From positions 2,435,501-2,499,500 of the forward strand of contig NZ_CP120635.1 of the NCBI RefSeq assembly GCF_021353295.2: a stretch of 64,000 nt of DNA, read 5' to 3'. Both the position numbers and the translations under genes were made by a program. Below, in pieces: positions 16,250 to 25,645 of the stretch (positions within the stretch are counted from its first letter, which is position 1; the number at the start of each line of letters is the position of its first letter). The notes under the pieces are model-generated. The model was not told where the DNA came from. It ran no database searches and worked only from the letters and a program-made list of their open reading frames with translations. The stretch comes from Pseudodesulfovibrio thermohalotolerans. Its GTDB lineage: Bacteria > Desulfobacterota > Desulfovibrionia > Desulfovibrionales > Desulfovibrionaceae.

Positions 16250-17672
16250 TTCGGGCCAATACGCAGATAATCCGGAAGAGGCCCTGGACAGGGCCTCTTC
16301 CGATATCTTACGCAAAGTCCCTCCCCACTCTTTCGAGGCCGAGCAGGCAGTGCTCGGCGGTGTATTCCAGTCCGAAAGCATGTTCCACCAACTGGTGGAC
16401 ATCATCGGTCCGGATGATTTCTATTCGCCTGTCCACCGGGACATCTTCAAGGCGTTCACACAGCTTTACGACGACCACCAGCCCATCGACGTCGTCACCG
16501 TGGCCAACCAGTTGGCCAAGAACGATACACTTGATACCGTTGGCGGCCCTGTCTACCTCGCTGAGCTTTCCGATTCCGTGGTCAGTGCGTCCAACGCTCT
16601 GCACCACGCGCAGATCGTCCGCGACAAGCACATCCTGCGTGAACTCATCGACATCTCCAGCGGAATCATCTCCAACTGCTTCTCCTCGCACGACGTAGGG
16701 GAAGTCCTGGACGAATCCGAAAAGGAAATCTTCCGCATCGCCCAAAGCAAGGAGATGCGCGGGATGCAGTCCAGCGGGCAGTTGGTGCCCAAGGTCTTCG
16801 ATGAACTGACCGCCCGGTTCAACAACAAGTCGGTGGTCACGGGCATCCAGACCCACTACCACGACTTCGACAACATGACCGCCGGGTTGCAGGACTCCGA
16901 CCTGATTATCATCGCGGGCCGCCCGTCCATGGGTAAGACCGCCTTCGCCCTGAACGTGGCCCTGCGCGCCGCGGCCCGGTCCGAATGTCCCACGGCCATC
17001 TTCTCCCTGGAAATGTCCATGGAACAGCTCATGACCCGTCTGCTCGCGGTACAAAGCAAGGTGGAGCTGTCCAATCTCCGTACCGGCTACCTCGACGACT
17101 CCGACTGGAACAAGCTGTACGAGGGCGCGGACGTACTCAGCAAGGCCCCGATCTTCATCGACGACACTCCGGCCCTGTCCACGTTGGAACTACAGGCGCG
17201 TTGCCGGCGTCTCAAGGCCGAGCATAATCTCGGCCTGATCGTGATCGACTACCTCCAGCTCATGCGCTCCAGCGCCCGGCCGGACTCTCGTGAACAGGAA
17301 ATTTCGGACATCTCCCGGCACCTCAAGGCTCTGGCCAAGGAGCTGAACGTACCTGTCATCGCCCTGTCCCAGCTCAACCGCAAAGTGGAAGAGCGTACGG
17401 ACAAACGCCCCATGATGTCGGACCTTCGCGAATCCGGCGCTATCGAGCAGGACGCTGACATTATCATTTTTCTTTATCGCGATGCCGCCTACAACAAGAG
17501 CGAGGACAACCCGCTCAAGAACCACGCGGAAGTCATCATCGGCAAGCAGCGCAACGGTCCCACGGGCCGGTGCGAGCTCTTCTTCAAGAAGGAATACACG
17601 CTTTTCGAAAACATGGACGCCACGGCCTATCCCTCCGAACTGCCTGAGGGATTCCACCAGGACGGCGAATAA
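16218..17672 (+). CDS. dnaB: DnaB replicative helicase
   Basis: 484 aa. Hexameric 5'-3' helicase that unwinds the fork. N-terminal domain VPPHSFEAEQAVLGGVF; RecA-like domain with Walker A GRPSMGKTAFALN near 224-236, Walker B LIVIDYLQLM near 330, and SQLNRKVEERTDKRPMMSDLRESGAIEQDAD (in two parts) with the arginine finger region. The only possible start is the ATG at 16218, inside the end of rplI; no Met, GTG or TTG follows before the conserved domain. It thus overlaps rplI by 32 bases out of frame. Ribosome site is weak (GAGA), suggesting coupling to rplI translation. Confidence 0.96.
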   Translation: MPKTPRPQRPSSGQYADNPEEALDRASSDILRKVPPHSFEAEQAVLGGVFQSESMFHQLVDIIGPDDFYSPVHRDIFKAFTQLYDDHQPIDVVTVANQLAKNDTLDTVGGPVYLAELSDSVVSASNALHHAQIVRDKHILRELIDISSGIISNCFSSHDVGEVLDESEKEIFRIAQSKEMRGMQSSGQLVPKVFDELTARFNNKSVVTGIQTHYHDFDNMTAGLQDSDLIIIAGRPSMGKTAFALNVALRAAARSECPTAIFSLEMSMEQLMTRLLAVQSKVELSNLRTGYLDDSDWNKLYEGADVLSKAPIFIDDTPALSTLELQARCRRLKAEHNLGLIVIDYLQLMRSSARPDSREQEISDISRHLKALAKELNVPVIALSQLNRKVEERTDKRPMMSDLRESGAIEQDADIIIFLYRDAAYNKSEDNPLKNHAEVIIGKQRNGPTGRCELFFKKEYTLFENMDATAYPSELPEGFHQDGE

Positions 17673-17693
17673 CCTCAATCCCGCGGAACCGCT

Positions 17694-18983
17694 ATGTACT
17701 ACGATCCAGTAGAAACCATGGACCGCGCCGCCCTGGAAAACATCCAGGCCGAACGCCTCAGAGAGACCATCGAAATCGCCAAGCGTTCTCCCTTTTACGC
17801 CGAACGGCTCAAGGGGATCGAACCAGGCGATATCAAGACCCCGGCGGATGTGGCTGGCCTGCCCTTCACCACCAAGGAAGACCTGCGCGGCCAGTATCCC
17901 CACGGGCTGCTGACCCGCCCTCTTGAGGATTTCGTCCGTCTGCACGCTTCCAGCGGCACCACGGGCTCCCCGGTGGCTATTTTCTACACCCGCAAGGACC
18001 TGGACACCTGGGCCGATCTCATGGCCCGGTCCATGTTCTGTTGCGGCTGCCGCCGGAGCGACGTCCTGCAGAACACGTCGGGCTACGGCCTTTTCACCGG
18101 CGGACTCGGCATCCACTACGGTTCCGAGCGGCTCGGCATGTTGACCATTCCGGCAGGCACGGGCAACACCAAGCGTCAGATCAAGCTCATCCGCGACCAC
18201 AACGTCACGGTCCTGCACATCATTCCGTCGTTCGCCCTCTATTTCGCGCAGAAAGTCCGTGAAGAGGGGTATGACCCCAAGGACATGCCGTGGCGCATCG
18301 CGCTCATCGGCGCGGAGCCTCACACCGAGGAGGCGCGGCGCAAGATCGAGAGGCAGATGCACATCAAGGCATACAACTGCTACGGCCTTTCCGAGATGAA
18401 CGGACCGGGCGTGGCCTTCGAATGCGAACACCAGAACGGTATGCATCTGTGGGAAGACGCCTACATCCCCGAGATCATCAATCCCGAGACGGGAGAGCAT
18501 GTCGCCGAAGGCGAGGTGGGCGAGCTGGTCATGACCACCCTGCGCCGCGATGGAATGCCGATCATCCGCTACCGCACCCGCGACCTGACCCGCTTCCTGC
18601 CGGGCCAATGCGAATGCGGCCGCACTCACCGACGCATCGACCGCATCTCCGGCCGCGCCGACGACATGATGATTCTCAAGGGCGTGAACATCTACCCCAT
18701 GCAGGTCGAACAGTGCCTCATGACCATGCCCGAAGTGGGACAGAGCTATCTTATCGAACTTATCCGCGAAGGTGTTTCCGACCAGATGCGGGTCAAGGTC
18801 GAAATCAAGGACGAATACTTCGTTGAAGACATGCGCGCCCTCCAGGGATTGCAGAAGCGCATAGCCAAGAATCTGTGCAACGAAATCCTCGTCACCCCGC
18901 GCGTCGAACTGTGCCAGTCCAACTCCATTCCCAAGGCAGCGGGCAAGGCCGTCCGCGTCGTCGACCTTCGGGACAAGGAATAG
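17694..18983 (+). CDS. Phenylacetate--CoA ligase family protein
   Basis: 429 aa adenylate-forming enzyme of the PaaK type. AMP-binding loop HASSGTTGSPVAIFYT near residues 84-99, YGLSEMNGPGVAFEC near 230-244, the aryl-CoA ligase hinge RYRTRDLTRFLPGQCECGRTHRRIDRISGRADDMMILKGVNIYP (in blocks 288-333) and the C-terminal lobe. Activates aryl-acetic acids, as produced in anaerobes from aromatic amino acids by indolepyruvate/phenylpyruvate oxidoreductases (iorAB), which are not in this window. Starts 21 bases after dnaB. Exact acid substrate is uncertain. Confidence 0.9.
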   Translation: MYYDPVETMDRAALENIQAERLRETIEIAKRSPFYAERLKGIEPGDIKTPADVAGLPFTTKEDLRGQYPHGLLTRPLEDFVRLHASSGTTGSPVAIFYTRKDLDTWADLMARSMFCCGCRRSDVLQNTSGYGLFTGGLGIHYGSERLGMLTIPAGTGNTKRQIKLIRDHNVTVLHIIPSFALYFAQKVREEGYDPKDMPWRIALIGAEPHTEEARRKIERQMHIKAYNCYGLSEMNGPGVAFECEHQNGMHLWEDAYIPEIINPETGEHVAEGEVGELVMTTLRRDGMPIIRYRTRDLTRFLPGQCECGRTHRRIDRISGRADDMMILKGVNIYPMQVEQCLMTMPEVGQSYLIELIREGVSDQMRVKVEIKDEYFVEDMRALQGLQKRIAKNLCNEILVTPRVELCQSNSIPKAAGKAVRVVDLRDKE

Positions 18984-18992
18984 GCAACGGCA

Positions 18993-19490
18993 GTGGAATA
19001 CGTCTGGGCCATCCTGCTCATCCTGGGGTTAATGCTCTCCCAGGTGCTCCAGCTCTTCAGTATGCCCGCCAACTGGGTGGCGCTGGGACTGGTCGCCCTA
19101 TGGAAGTACATCTATCCCGAGTCCATGGCCTGGAACTTCGTGATCGTGCTCGGCGTGGCCGCCGCCCTGGGCGAAGCCCTGGAATTCGGGCTTCAGGCCT
19201 GGGGCGCGGGCCGCTATGGCGCGTCCGTGCGCGGCAATGTGGGCGGAATAATCGGGGCCATCGCCGGAGCGATCTTCGGCGCCCCCTTCTTCCTCGGCCT
19301 GGGCGCGCTTCTCGGCGCTCTGGGCGGTGCGTATCTCGGCTGCCTCATAGCCGAAATGCCCGGCCGCACCAGGCCCGAGGCGTTCCGCGCCGCCAAGGGA
19401 GCATTCGTGGGCAAGGCGCTCGGCTTCACGCTCAAGACCGCCATCGGCGCAACCATGGTCATCCTGGCCATTCCCCGCATCTGGCCGTAA
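18993..19490 (+). CDS. DUF456 family membrane protein
   Basis: 165 aa with four to five hydrophobic segments and dense glycine zippers (GNVGGIIGAIAGAIFGAPFF, then GLGALLGALGGAYLG), the pattern of DUF456 proteins of unknown function. GTG start 9 bases after the ligase stop, so it is the tail gene of that transcript. C-terminal helix KTAIGATMVILAIPRIWP is membrane-embedded. A terminator lies 180 bases downstream. Confidence 0.8.
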   Translation: MEYVWAILLILGLMLSQVLQLFSMPANWVALGLVALWKYIYPESMAWNFVIVLGVAAALGEALEFGLQAWGAGRYGASVRGNVGGIIGAIAGAIFGAPFFLGLGALLGALGGAYLGCLIAEMPGRTRPEAFRAAKGAFVGKALGFTLKTAIGATMVILAIPRIWP

Positions 19491-19670
19491 CCCCTTCACG
19501 ACGATCCGGTAAAATGTGCGCAAGCCCGCTTCCCGGGCCGCCGCCTTTCTCCGATAACCGCTTCCGCACACGCCCATACCGCCTATTCGCAGCACGCCAT
19601 TAGAAAAGCGAATAACCACCTAGAATGCCTAGCCATTCCGCCCGGCTTTCCCCACGCACGTAAAATATTA

Positions 19671-19698
19671 GCGGCCCGATCAATCGGGCCGCTTTCTT
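19671..19698. terminator. Terminator between DUF456 and patatin genes
   Basis: Stem GCGGCCCGAT / ATCGGGCCGC then TTTCTTT on plus; the minus strand has an AT-rich tail (TAATATTTTA). It can serve both converging transcripts. Confidence 0.8.
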
Positions 19699-19727
19699 TA
19701 ATGACGAACGGTGGAAGACGCCGAGGA

Positions 19728-20612
19728 CTAACGCGACTCGAAGACGGCCGGAAGATTCTTGGCAGCCAGGTTATAGCCGTGCTCGATAATCGAAACGGCC
19801 TTGTCGAAGTCCATCATGTTGCACAGATTGATGGGGATATTCAGGACCGCGTCCGGGGGATAGGCCGCGATCTTCTGCCGGGCGATGGAGCCCTGCATGG
19901 CGTCGAAGGATTTGTACAGGATGTCATAGGCACGGATATCCTTGCGCTTCATGACGATCTTGTCGGTCATGGAACCGATGAACTCGGACACGGCATGAGA
20001 CATGCCCGAACCGTTTTCATCCTCGTTGAGCTTGTCGGCCGTGATCTCGACGCCCTTGACCGGAGGCGCGCACAGGTTCACGGCGATCGTGTAATCGGTA
20101 AGATCGCTGAATGTCGGCGCGATGGGTACGGGGTTGAGGATGCCGCCGTCAATGATATCCTCGCCGTTTATCACCACGGGCTTGAAAAAGAGCGGAAGCG
20201 CGATGGACGCCTTGATCGCGTCGAAGATAGGCCCGGTCCTGATCCAGACCTCCTTGCGGCGTGAAATATTCGCCGCCACCGCCGTGTAACTGACGGAGAG
20301 GTTTTCGATGCGCTCCTCGCCGACCACGTGGCGCAAGGTGTCGATGAGCCGGTCGCCCTTGATGAGACCGTCCATGCCGAAGGATACATCCATAAGGGCG
20401 AGCATGTCGCGCTTGGTGATGCCGCATGCCCAGCGTTCATACACGTCGAGCTTGCCGATGGCGTGAATGCCACCCACCAACGCGCCCATGGAGGAACCGG
20501 CGATGGACTTGATCTCGCAGCCGTGCTCCTCCAGCCAATGAATGACGCCGATGTGCGCGAGACCACGCGCTCCGCCGCTGCCCAAAACCAACGATACCGT
20601 TTTCTTTTTCAT
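19728..20612 (-). CDS. Patatin-like phospholipase
   Basis: 294-aa cytoplasmic patatin/RssA-type serine lipase. Oxyanion glycine motif GSGGARG (residues 11-17), nucleophile Ser-41 in GSSMG, and catalytic Asp-155 in DGG form the Ser-Asp dyad. No signal peptide. A ribosome site GGAGA lies 9 bases before the ATG. Monocistronic, divergent from thrC. Likely hydrolyses phospholipid or lysophospholipid acyl chains; substrate unknown. Confidence 0.92.
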   Translation of the reverse strand: MKKKTVSLVLGSGGARGLAHIGVIHWLEEHGCEIKSIAGSSMGALVGGIHAIGKLDVYERWACGITKRDMLALMDVSFGMDGLIKGDRLIDTLRHVVGEERIENLSVSYTAVAANISRRKEVWIRTGPIFDAIKASIALPLFFKPVVINGEDIIDGGILNPVPIAPTFSDLTDYTIAVNLCAPPVKGVEITADKLNEDENGSGMSHAVSEFIGSMTDKIVMKRKDIRAYDILYKSFDAMQGSIARQKIAAYPPDAVLNIPINLCNMMDFDKAVSIIEHGYNLAAKNLPAVFESR

Positions 20613-20779
20613 TTAATGATTCTCCGATCTGGACGTCCGGTCCGGGAATGGCCCGCCGTCCCGTTGTTCGCGGCGCCAGCCTACACAATTTTGACTTGCC
20701 ATACACTACCTTTTAAGCGAACCTTTGACGCCTTTGTGGCGAGCTGAAAGAGAGAACCTTATCCCTACCGGGTGAACCA

Positions 20780-22228
20780 ATGACTGCCGATCTTTTTCCC
20801 TCCTACCGCGGACACATGGAATATTTTTGTCTTGGCTGCGGTAAGCGATTTCCCACTGATGAGCTGTATTACACCTGTCCCAACTGCGGCGGCGTGTTCC
20901 TGCTCGACAACCTGAATTTCGACGAGCTGAAGAAAACCAGCGGTGAAGAATGGCGTGCCATCTTCGACAGGCGCGCCGCCTCCAAGCGAACCGCCCTGCG
21001 CGGCATCTTCCGTTTCTATGAACTCATGGCCCCGGTGCTTGAAGAGGAAGACATCGTCTACCTCGGCGAGGGCAACACCCCGCTGGTGTCGTCGAGCCCT
21101 GCGCTCAACGCGGCCACCGGGCTGACCACCGCCTACAAAAACGACGGCCAGAACCCTTCGGCCTCCTTCAAGGACCGCGGCATGGCCTGCGGCTTCTCCT
21201 ACCTGCGCTCGCTTATCCGCCGTCATGGCTGGGACCAAATTCTGACGGTCTGCGCCTCCACGGGCGACACCTCGGCCGCAGCCGCGCTCTACGCCTCGTA
21301 TGCGGGCGGCGCGATCAAATCCGTGGTCATCCTGCCGCACGGCAAGGTCACTCCGGCCCAGCTTGCCCAGCCCCTCGGCTCCGGCGCGGTCGTCCTCGAA
21401 GTGCCCGGCGTGTTCGACGACTGCATGAAGGTTGTCGAGCACCTGGCCGACAACTACCGCGTGGCCCTGCTCAACTCCAAGAACGCATGGCGCATCCTGG
21501 GCCAGGAATCCTACGCCTTTGAATGCGCCCAGTGGTACGACTGGGACATGAAGGGCAAATGCATCTTCGTGCCCATCGGCAACGCGGGCAACATCACGGC
21601 CATCATGGCGGGCTTCCTCAAGCTTTACGATCTGGGCATCATCACCGAGTTGCCGCGCATTTTCGGCGTCCAGTCCCACCACGCCGATCCGGTCTACCGC
21701 TACTACGCGGTGGACGATCCGAACGAGCGCGAATACCACCCGGTCAAGGTCGGCGCATCCGTGGCCCAGGCGGCCATGATCGGCAACCCGGTTTCCTTTC
21801 CGCGCGTGAAATACTTCGCCGAAAAGTTCGAAGCCGTGGGCGGCAAACAGGCTTTCCAGGTCATCCAGGTAACCGAACAGCAGATCATGGACTCCATGAT
21901 CCAGGCCAACCGCAACGGCCACATCGCCTGCACCCAGGGCGGCGAGTCCTTTGCCGGGGCCAAGCGCGCCTTGGAGCTGGGACTGGTCTCCAAGGAAGAA
22001 CTGTGCATTCTCGATTCCACGGCCCATCAGCTCAAGTTCGTGGATTTCCAGAATATGTACTTTGACAACAGCTTCCCGCCCGAGTTCGGGGTCACGCCGG
22101 ACATGACGCTCGCCAACAAGCCCGAGTTGGTCATTACCCCCGAGGAAAAGGACGCCTTGTCCGAGGCCGACTTCACCCGCAGGACCGCCGACAAAGTGGT
22201 CGCCAAACTCGGTCTCGAAAAGAAATAA
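20780..22228 (+). CDS. thrC: Threonine synthase
   Basis: 482-aa PLP enzyme converting O-phosphohomoserine to threonine. Schiff-base Lys-131 lies in NPSASFKDRG, and GNAGNITAIMAGF is the phosphate-binding loop of PLP. The N terminus carries a zinc-ribbon-like CLGC(17-20)...CPNC(33-36), as seen in a subset of threonine synthases. Ribosome site weak (GGGTGAA). Followed by a GC hairpin and tlyA. Confidence 0.95.
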   Translation: MTADLFPSYRGHMEYFCLGCGKRFPTDELYYTCPNCGGVFLLDNLNFDELKKTSGEEWRAIFDRRAASKRTALRGIFRFYELMAPVLEEEDIVYLGEGNTPLVSSSPALNAATGLTTAYKNDGQNPSASFKDRGMACGFSYLRSLIRRHGWDQILTVCASTGDTSAAAALYASYAGGAIKSVVILPHGKVTPAQLAQPLGSGAVVLEVPGVFDDCMKVVEHLADNYRVALLNSKNAWRILGQESYAFECAQWYDWDMKGKCIFVPIGNAGNITAIMAGFLKLYDLGIITELPRIFGVQSHHADPVYRYYAVDDPNEREYHPVKVGASVAQAAMIGNPVSFPRVKYFAEKFEAVGGKQAFQVIQVTEQQIMDSMIQANRNGHIACTQGGESFAGAKRALELGLVSKEELCILDSTAHQLKFVDFQNMYFDNSFPPEFGVTPDMTLANKPELVITPEEKDALSEADFTRRTADKVVAKLGLEKK

Positions 22229-22241
22229 CCCCACTTCCCCG

Positions 22242-22280
22242 TCCCCCTGGCCCGCCGCAAGCGGCCCAAGGCGAGGGGGA
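22242..22280. other. GC-rich hairpin between thrC and tlyA
   Basis: Outer arms TCCCCCT and AGGGGGA with an inner CCGC/GCGG stem. No T-run follows, so it may be a factor-assisted terminator or an mRNA structure rather than an intrinsic terminator. Confidence 0.35.
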
Positions 22281-22362
22281 TGGAGGTTCGCGGAAAGCGG
22301 ATGGGAATATCCCCATAACGGGGTATCCCGTTCCTTCCCACGACCGCCGGAGGCACACCCAC

Positions 22363-23112
22363 ATGCCCAAAAAACAGCGTGCGGATCAACTCCTGGCCTC
22401 GCAGGGCCTGGTGGAGAGCCGGGAAAAAGGCAAACGGCTGATTATGGCCGGTAAAATCCATTTCATGGATCGCGGCCAGAAAACGCCGGTGAGCAAACCG
22501 GGCCAGCAATTCCCGACAGACACGGAATTCGTGGTCCCCGAGGACAATCGCTTCGTATCGCGCGGAGCGTACAAATTGCTCACGGCCATCGAGGAATTCG
22601 ACATAGATTTCCTGGGGAAAATTGCGCTGGACGCGGGCGCGTCCACGGGCGGCTTCACGGATTGTATGCTACAGCATGGTGCCGTGCGGGTGCACGCCGT
22701 GGATGTCGGCTACGGCCAGTTGCACGAAAAACTCAGGCAGGACGAGCGCGTGGTCAACCTGGAACGGACCAACGTGCGCCATGCCGAGGCCGACCTCATT
22801 CCCGATCCGATAGACGTCATCGTCGCCGACGTATCGTTCATCTCGCTGACCAAGATTCTGCCCGCGTGCCTCCAATTCCTCAAACCGGGCGGCGAACTGG
22901 TAGTCCTGGTCAAACCGCAATTTGAGGTGGGCCCGGGGCTGACCGACAAGGGCGTGGTCCGCAGCAAGCGCCTCCAGCAAGAGGCCGTGGACACGGTCAT
23001 CGGATTCTGTGAAGCCGAACTCGGATTGATCGTGCGGGGCGTAGTGCCCTCCAAGATCCTGGGCCCCAAGGGCAACCAGGAATATATGGCCTACATGGCC
23101 CTCCCGGAATAA
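22363..23112 (+). CDS. tlyA: TlyA family rRNA 2'-O-methyltransferase
   Basis: 249 aa. N-terminal S4 RNA-binding domain (QRADQLLASQGLVESREKGKRLIMAGKI in two parts) and a FtsJ-like methyltransferase with SAM motif ALDAGASTGGFTDCML near 87-102 and VIVADVSFISL near 147. Studied relatives methylate ribose of 16S C1409 and 23S C1920, affecting capreomycin sensitivity; older names call it hemolysin A. GGAGG lies 9 bases before the ATG. Coupled to the exporter gene 4 bases downstream. Confidence 0.93.
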   Translation: MPKKQRADQLLASQGLVESREKGKRLIMAGKIHFMDRGQKTPVSKPGQQFPTDTEFVVPEDNRFVSRGAYKLLTAIEEFDIDFLGKIALDAGASTGGFTDCMLQHGAVRVHAVDVGYGQLHEKLRQDERVVNLERTNVRHAEADLIPDPIDVIVADVSFISLTKILPACLQFLKPGGELVVLVKPQFEVGPGLTDKGVVRSKRLQQEAVDTVIGFCEAELGLIVRGVVPSKILGPKGNQEYMAYMALPE

Positions 23113-23116
23113 CCCC

Positions 23117-23992
23117 ATGTTTCAGGGCCTTATCTATGCGGTGATCTCCGCAGCCTGTTTCGGTTCCATGGCCATCCTGGTCAAGCTCGGCTATGCCGCC
23201 GGCATGGACGGGGCGGTCATGATGCAGATGCGCTTTTCCGTAGCCGCCATCCTGCTTCTGGTCTATTTGCTGATAAAAGACAGTCGGCTGTTGCGCATAT
23301 CCATGCCGGAATTGGTCAAATGCGCCCTTCTGGGGCTCGTAGTCTATTGGACGCAGACCACCTGCTTCGTCAACGCCCTGGCAACCATCCCGGCCTCCAC
23401 CACTGCGCTAGTGCTCTACGGGCACCCCGTGGCCGTGACCCTGCTCGCTTCGATGTTCCTGAGTATGCGAATCAACCGGACGGTCGTTCTCTCCCTCGTA
23501 CTCGTCATGGCGGGGTGCTGTCTGGTCTTCTACGATGCCTTCCTGCGCGAAGTGGACGCCACGGGGCTGGCCTATGCCCTCGGGTCCATGGCCACCTTTT
23601 CGGTGTACCTCGTCCTCGTCCAGGTCTTGCTCAAGGGGCTCAAACCGTTGACCGCCACCTTCTACGTCCTGGCCTTCGCGGCAGTTTCCTTCACGCTATC
23701 CGGCGACATCCGGGCATGGGGAACAACGAACCTGGAGCAGGTGGGCATCAGCCTCGCGCTGGGCATTTTCCCCGGCCTGGTGGCCATAACCTTCCTGTTC
23801 GCGGCCATCGAAAAGGTCGGCAGCGCCTACGCCTGCATCTTCTCGTCCGTGGAACCGGTCGTCACCTTGTTGGCGGCGGCTGCCTTCCTCGGCGAATCCG
23901 TGGTCTGGCTGCAAATCTGGGGAGCGGCCCTGATAATCCTCGGAATCGTGGTGCCGAACCTGCGTTTCGGGCACAGGCCCGCGACAAACTGA
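23117..23992 (+). CDS. EamA/DMT family transporter
   Basis: 291 aa with ten predicted membrane helices in two EamA repeats (the first begins GLIYAVISAACFGSMAIL, the second after DATGLAYALGSMATFSVYLV). Members export amino acids or other metabolites. Conserved Pro/Glu near the ends of each repeat (SVEPVVTLLAAAAFLGESV) fit the family. Starts 4 bases after tlyA. Substrate not predictable. Confidence 0.9.
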   Translation: MFQGLIYAVISAACFGSMAILVKLGYAAGMDGAVMMQMRFSVAAILLLVYLLIKDSRLLRISMPELVKCALLGLVVYWTQTTCFVNALATIPASTTALVLYGHPVAVTLLASMFLSMRINRTVVLSLVLVMAGCCLVFYDAFLREVDATGLAYALGSMATFSVYLVLVQVLLKGLKPLTATFYVLAFAAVSFTLSGDIRAWGTTNLEQVGISLALGIFPGLVAITFLFAAIEKVGSAYACIFSSVEPVVTLLAAAAFLGESVVWLQIWGAALIILGIVVPNLRFGHRPATN

Positions 23993-24009
23993 CCATACCC
24001 TGAAGCGAC

Positions 24010-24834
24010 TCAGCTCTGCTTGTCCATCTGCTTGCCGAGCACCTTGAGATGGGCCTTCTCTTCCCTTGCCAAGAGTTGGAATATATCCATGCTGTCCTTG
24101 TTCTTGGCGCGCATGGCGCAACGCAGATAATAATCCAGGGCCTGAGCCTCGACCATGAGAGCCAATTCAAGAACGCCCTGGTCGCTATCGAAAGCGCCCG
24201 GGAAGCGGTCCATGAACTCGCTGACAGGCACCCCGCCCTCGGCGGCCTCTTCGGCATTGCGCAGGGCCACCGACTCGAACTCCTCGCGGCTCATGACTTC
24301 CTCGGCGATGCGAGTGTACAGCTCGTACAGGACATCCTTGTGCCTGTCTTCGAACCCGGCCAGCTGCATGAACAGCTCGATGCGGTCCTTGGTCTCGGCC
24401 ATATCCGCCCGCTGCACATAGAAGGTCTGAAGGGTGTCCTCCATGGCGTAGGCCTTGAGCAGAGCCTCGGCGGGACTCTCCGCGCCGGTGAAGTCGACCA
24501 TGCCCAGCTCCATGGGGCCGAAAGCGGACTCTCCTTCCCAGGCGGACATGCCGCCCGCCAGGTTGTTGACGTCCTTGAACCCCTGCCCCTCAAGCAAAGC
24601 CGCCGCGGCCATGGAGCGGCCGCCCGATGCGCAATAGACCAGCAGGGGCATTTCCCTGTCGAGTTCGTCCAGCCGGTCCGGCAATTCCGGGAGAGGCACC
24701 AAACGGGCCCCCGGGATATGATCCGCCTCGTATTCCAGCTCCTGGCGCACGTCGAGGAGCGTATAAGCGTCTGGTTTACCCGCCTCCATGAACTTGCGGG
24801 CCTGATCCGGCGTCATCTGGGTGATGGTGGGCAT
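24010..24834 (-). CDS. Rhodanese / ferritin-like domain fusion
   Basis: 274 aa. Residues 5-105 are a rhodanese domain with catalytic Cys-68 in the loop CASGGRS, plus LLDVRQELEYEADHIPGA. Residues 120-270 form a four-helix ferritin/rubrerythrin-like bundle with candidate metal ligands AMEDTLQTFY, FEDRHKD, MVEAQALDYYL and REEKAHLK (the E..H pattern of di-iron sites). Rhodaneses move sulfane sulfur; rubrerythrins reduce peroxide. The fusion fits sulfur or oxidative-stress handling in a sulfate reducer. Strong AGGGGG site. No operon partner. Function inferred from domains. Confidence 0.88.
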   Translation of the reverse strand: MPTITQMTPDQARKFMEAGKPDAYTLLDVRQELEYEADHIPGARLVPLPELPDRLDELDREMPLLVYCASGGRSMAAAALLEGQGFKDVNNLAGGMSAWEGESAFGPMELGMVDFTGAESPAEALLKAYAMEDTLQTFYVQRADMAETKDRIELFMQLAGFEDRHKDVLYELYTRIAEEVMSREEFESVALRNAEEAAEGGVPVSEFMDRFPGAFDSDQGVLELALMVEAQALDYYLRCAMRAKNKDSMDIFQLLAREEKAHLKVLGKQMDKQS

Positions 24835-24934
24835 GATTCCCCCTGAGGATTACGGTCTGAAGGGTAAAAAACAACCTATTACCATAAACACTATGGGAGG
24901 ACGGCGCATTCCGTCAATATAACGGGGACATTTG

Positions 24935-25645
24935 CTATACCAAAAACATGGCCGCCGCGATCAGCAGCACGAAGGCGGACACGACGGAATCCCGGCCGGT
25001 CCAGGAAAAATCGGGTTCCCATGCTCCGGCCCGGTCCAGCCCACGACAGGCCACGGCCAGAGTCTGATTCCAGGTCTTCTGCCCAAGATTACGGACAACC
25101 GCCTGGGGAATCATGCGCATACGCCGAAAAAAACCGGCGTCGGGGCATCGTCGCGCGACCACCTCGCGCACGCCGGACATGGTGGCAAGACAGGTCGGCA
25201 GGAAGTGGACCATCAGGGAAAGCGACAGGGCGACGCGCCAGGCCCGCTCCGCGCCGAGCAGGGGCTTGAACGCCCAGGAGACGGCCAGCCCAAGTGCGCG
25301 GGCCGAAGTGGACAGGGCCAGGCTCAGGCCAAGCATGAGCAAGGCTACCAACCGCACGGTCAACTGGGCCGCGTCCGAGGCGATATATTCCGGTGGAACG
25401 TCGGAAATGCCGTCAAGTATAGCCTTTACCGCAACCCAAAAAAATACGAAGCCCAGCAGGCTGCGCACCATCTTGCCGCCGCCGGGCAGTCCGGCCGCCA
25501 GCGGCAAGGCGAGCAGAAGCAGGAACAGGGCGCAGACTGCCGCCGCCAGGACATGCACCTTCCACAGGCAGGGGCCTATCAGCAGGGCCACCGCCAGCTT
25601 GAGGCGCGGGTCCAGGGACCGGACAAAAGCCGCGAAATCGCGCAT
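24935..25645 (-). CDS. ECF transporter T component (CbiQ-like)
   Basis: 236 aa with five or six hydrophobic helices and two cytoplasmic coupling-helix segments (about ARALGLAVSWAFKPLLG and GVREVVARRCPDAG). T components transmit ATPase motion to a substrate-binding S protein. The ATG at 25645 forms a TGATG overlap with the ATPase stop; an in-frame start 13 codons earlier would lie inside the ATPase gene and is unlikely. No S component is adjacent. A metal (Ni/Co) or vitamin substrate is possible; see the DUF4198 gene at 28494. Confidence 0.85.
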   Translation of the reverse strand: MRDFAAFVRSLDPRLKLAVALLIGPCLWKVHVLAAAVCALFLLLLALPLAAGLPGGGKMVRSLLGFVFFWVAVKAILDGISDVPPEYIASDAAQLTVRLVALLMLGLSLALSTSARALGLAVSWAFKPLLGAERAWRVALSLSLMVHFLPTCLATMSGVREVVARRCPDAGFFRRMRMIPQAVVRNLGQKTWNQTLAVACRGLDRAGAWEPDFSWTGRDSVVSAFVLLIAAAMFLV

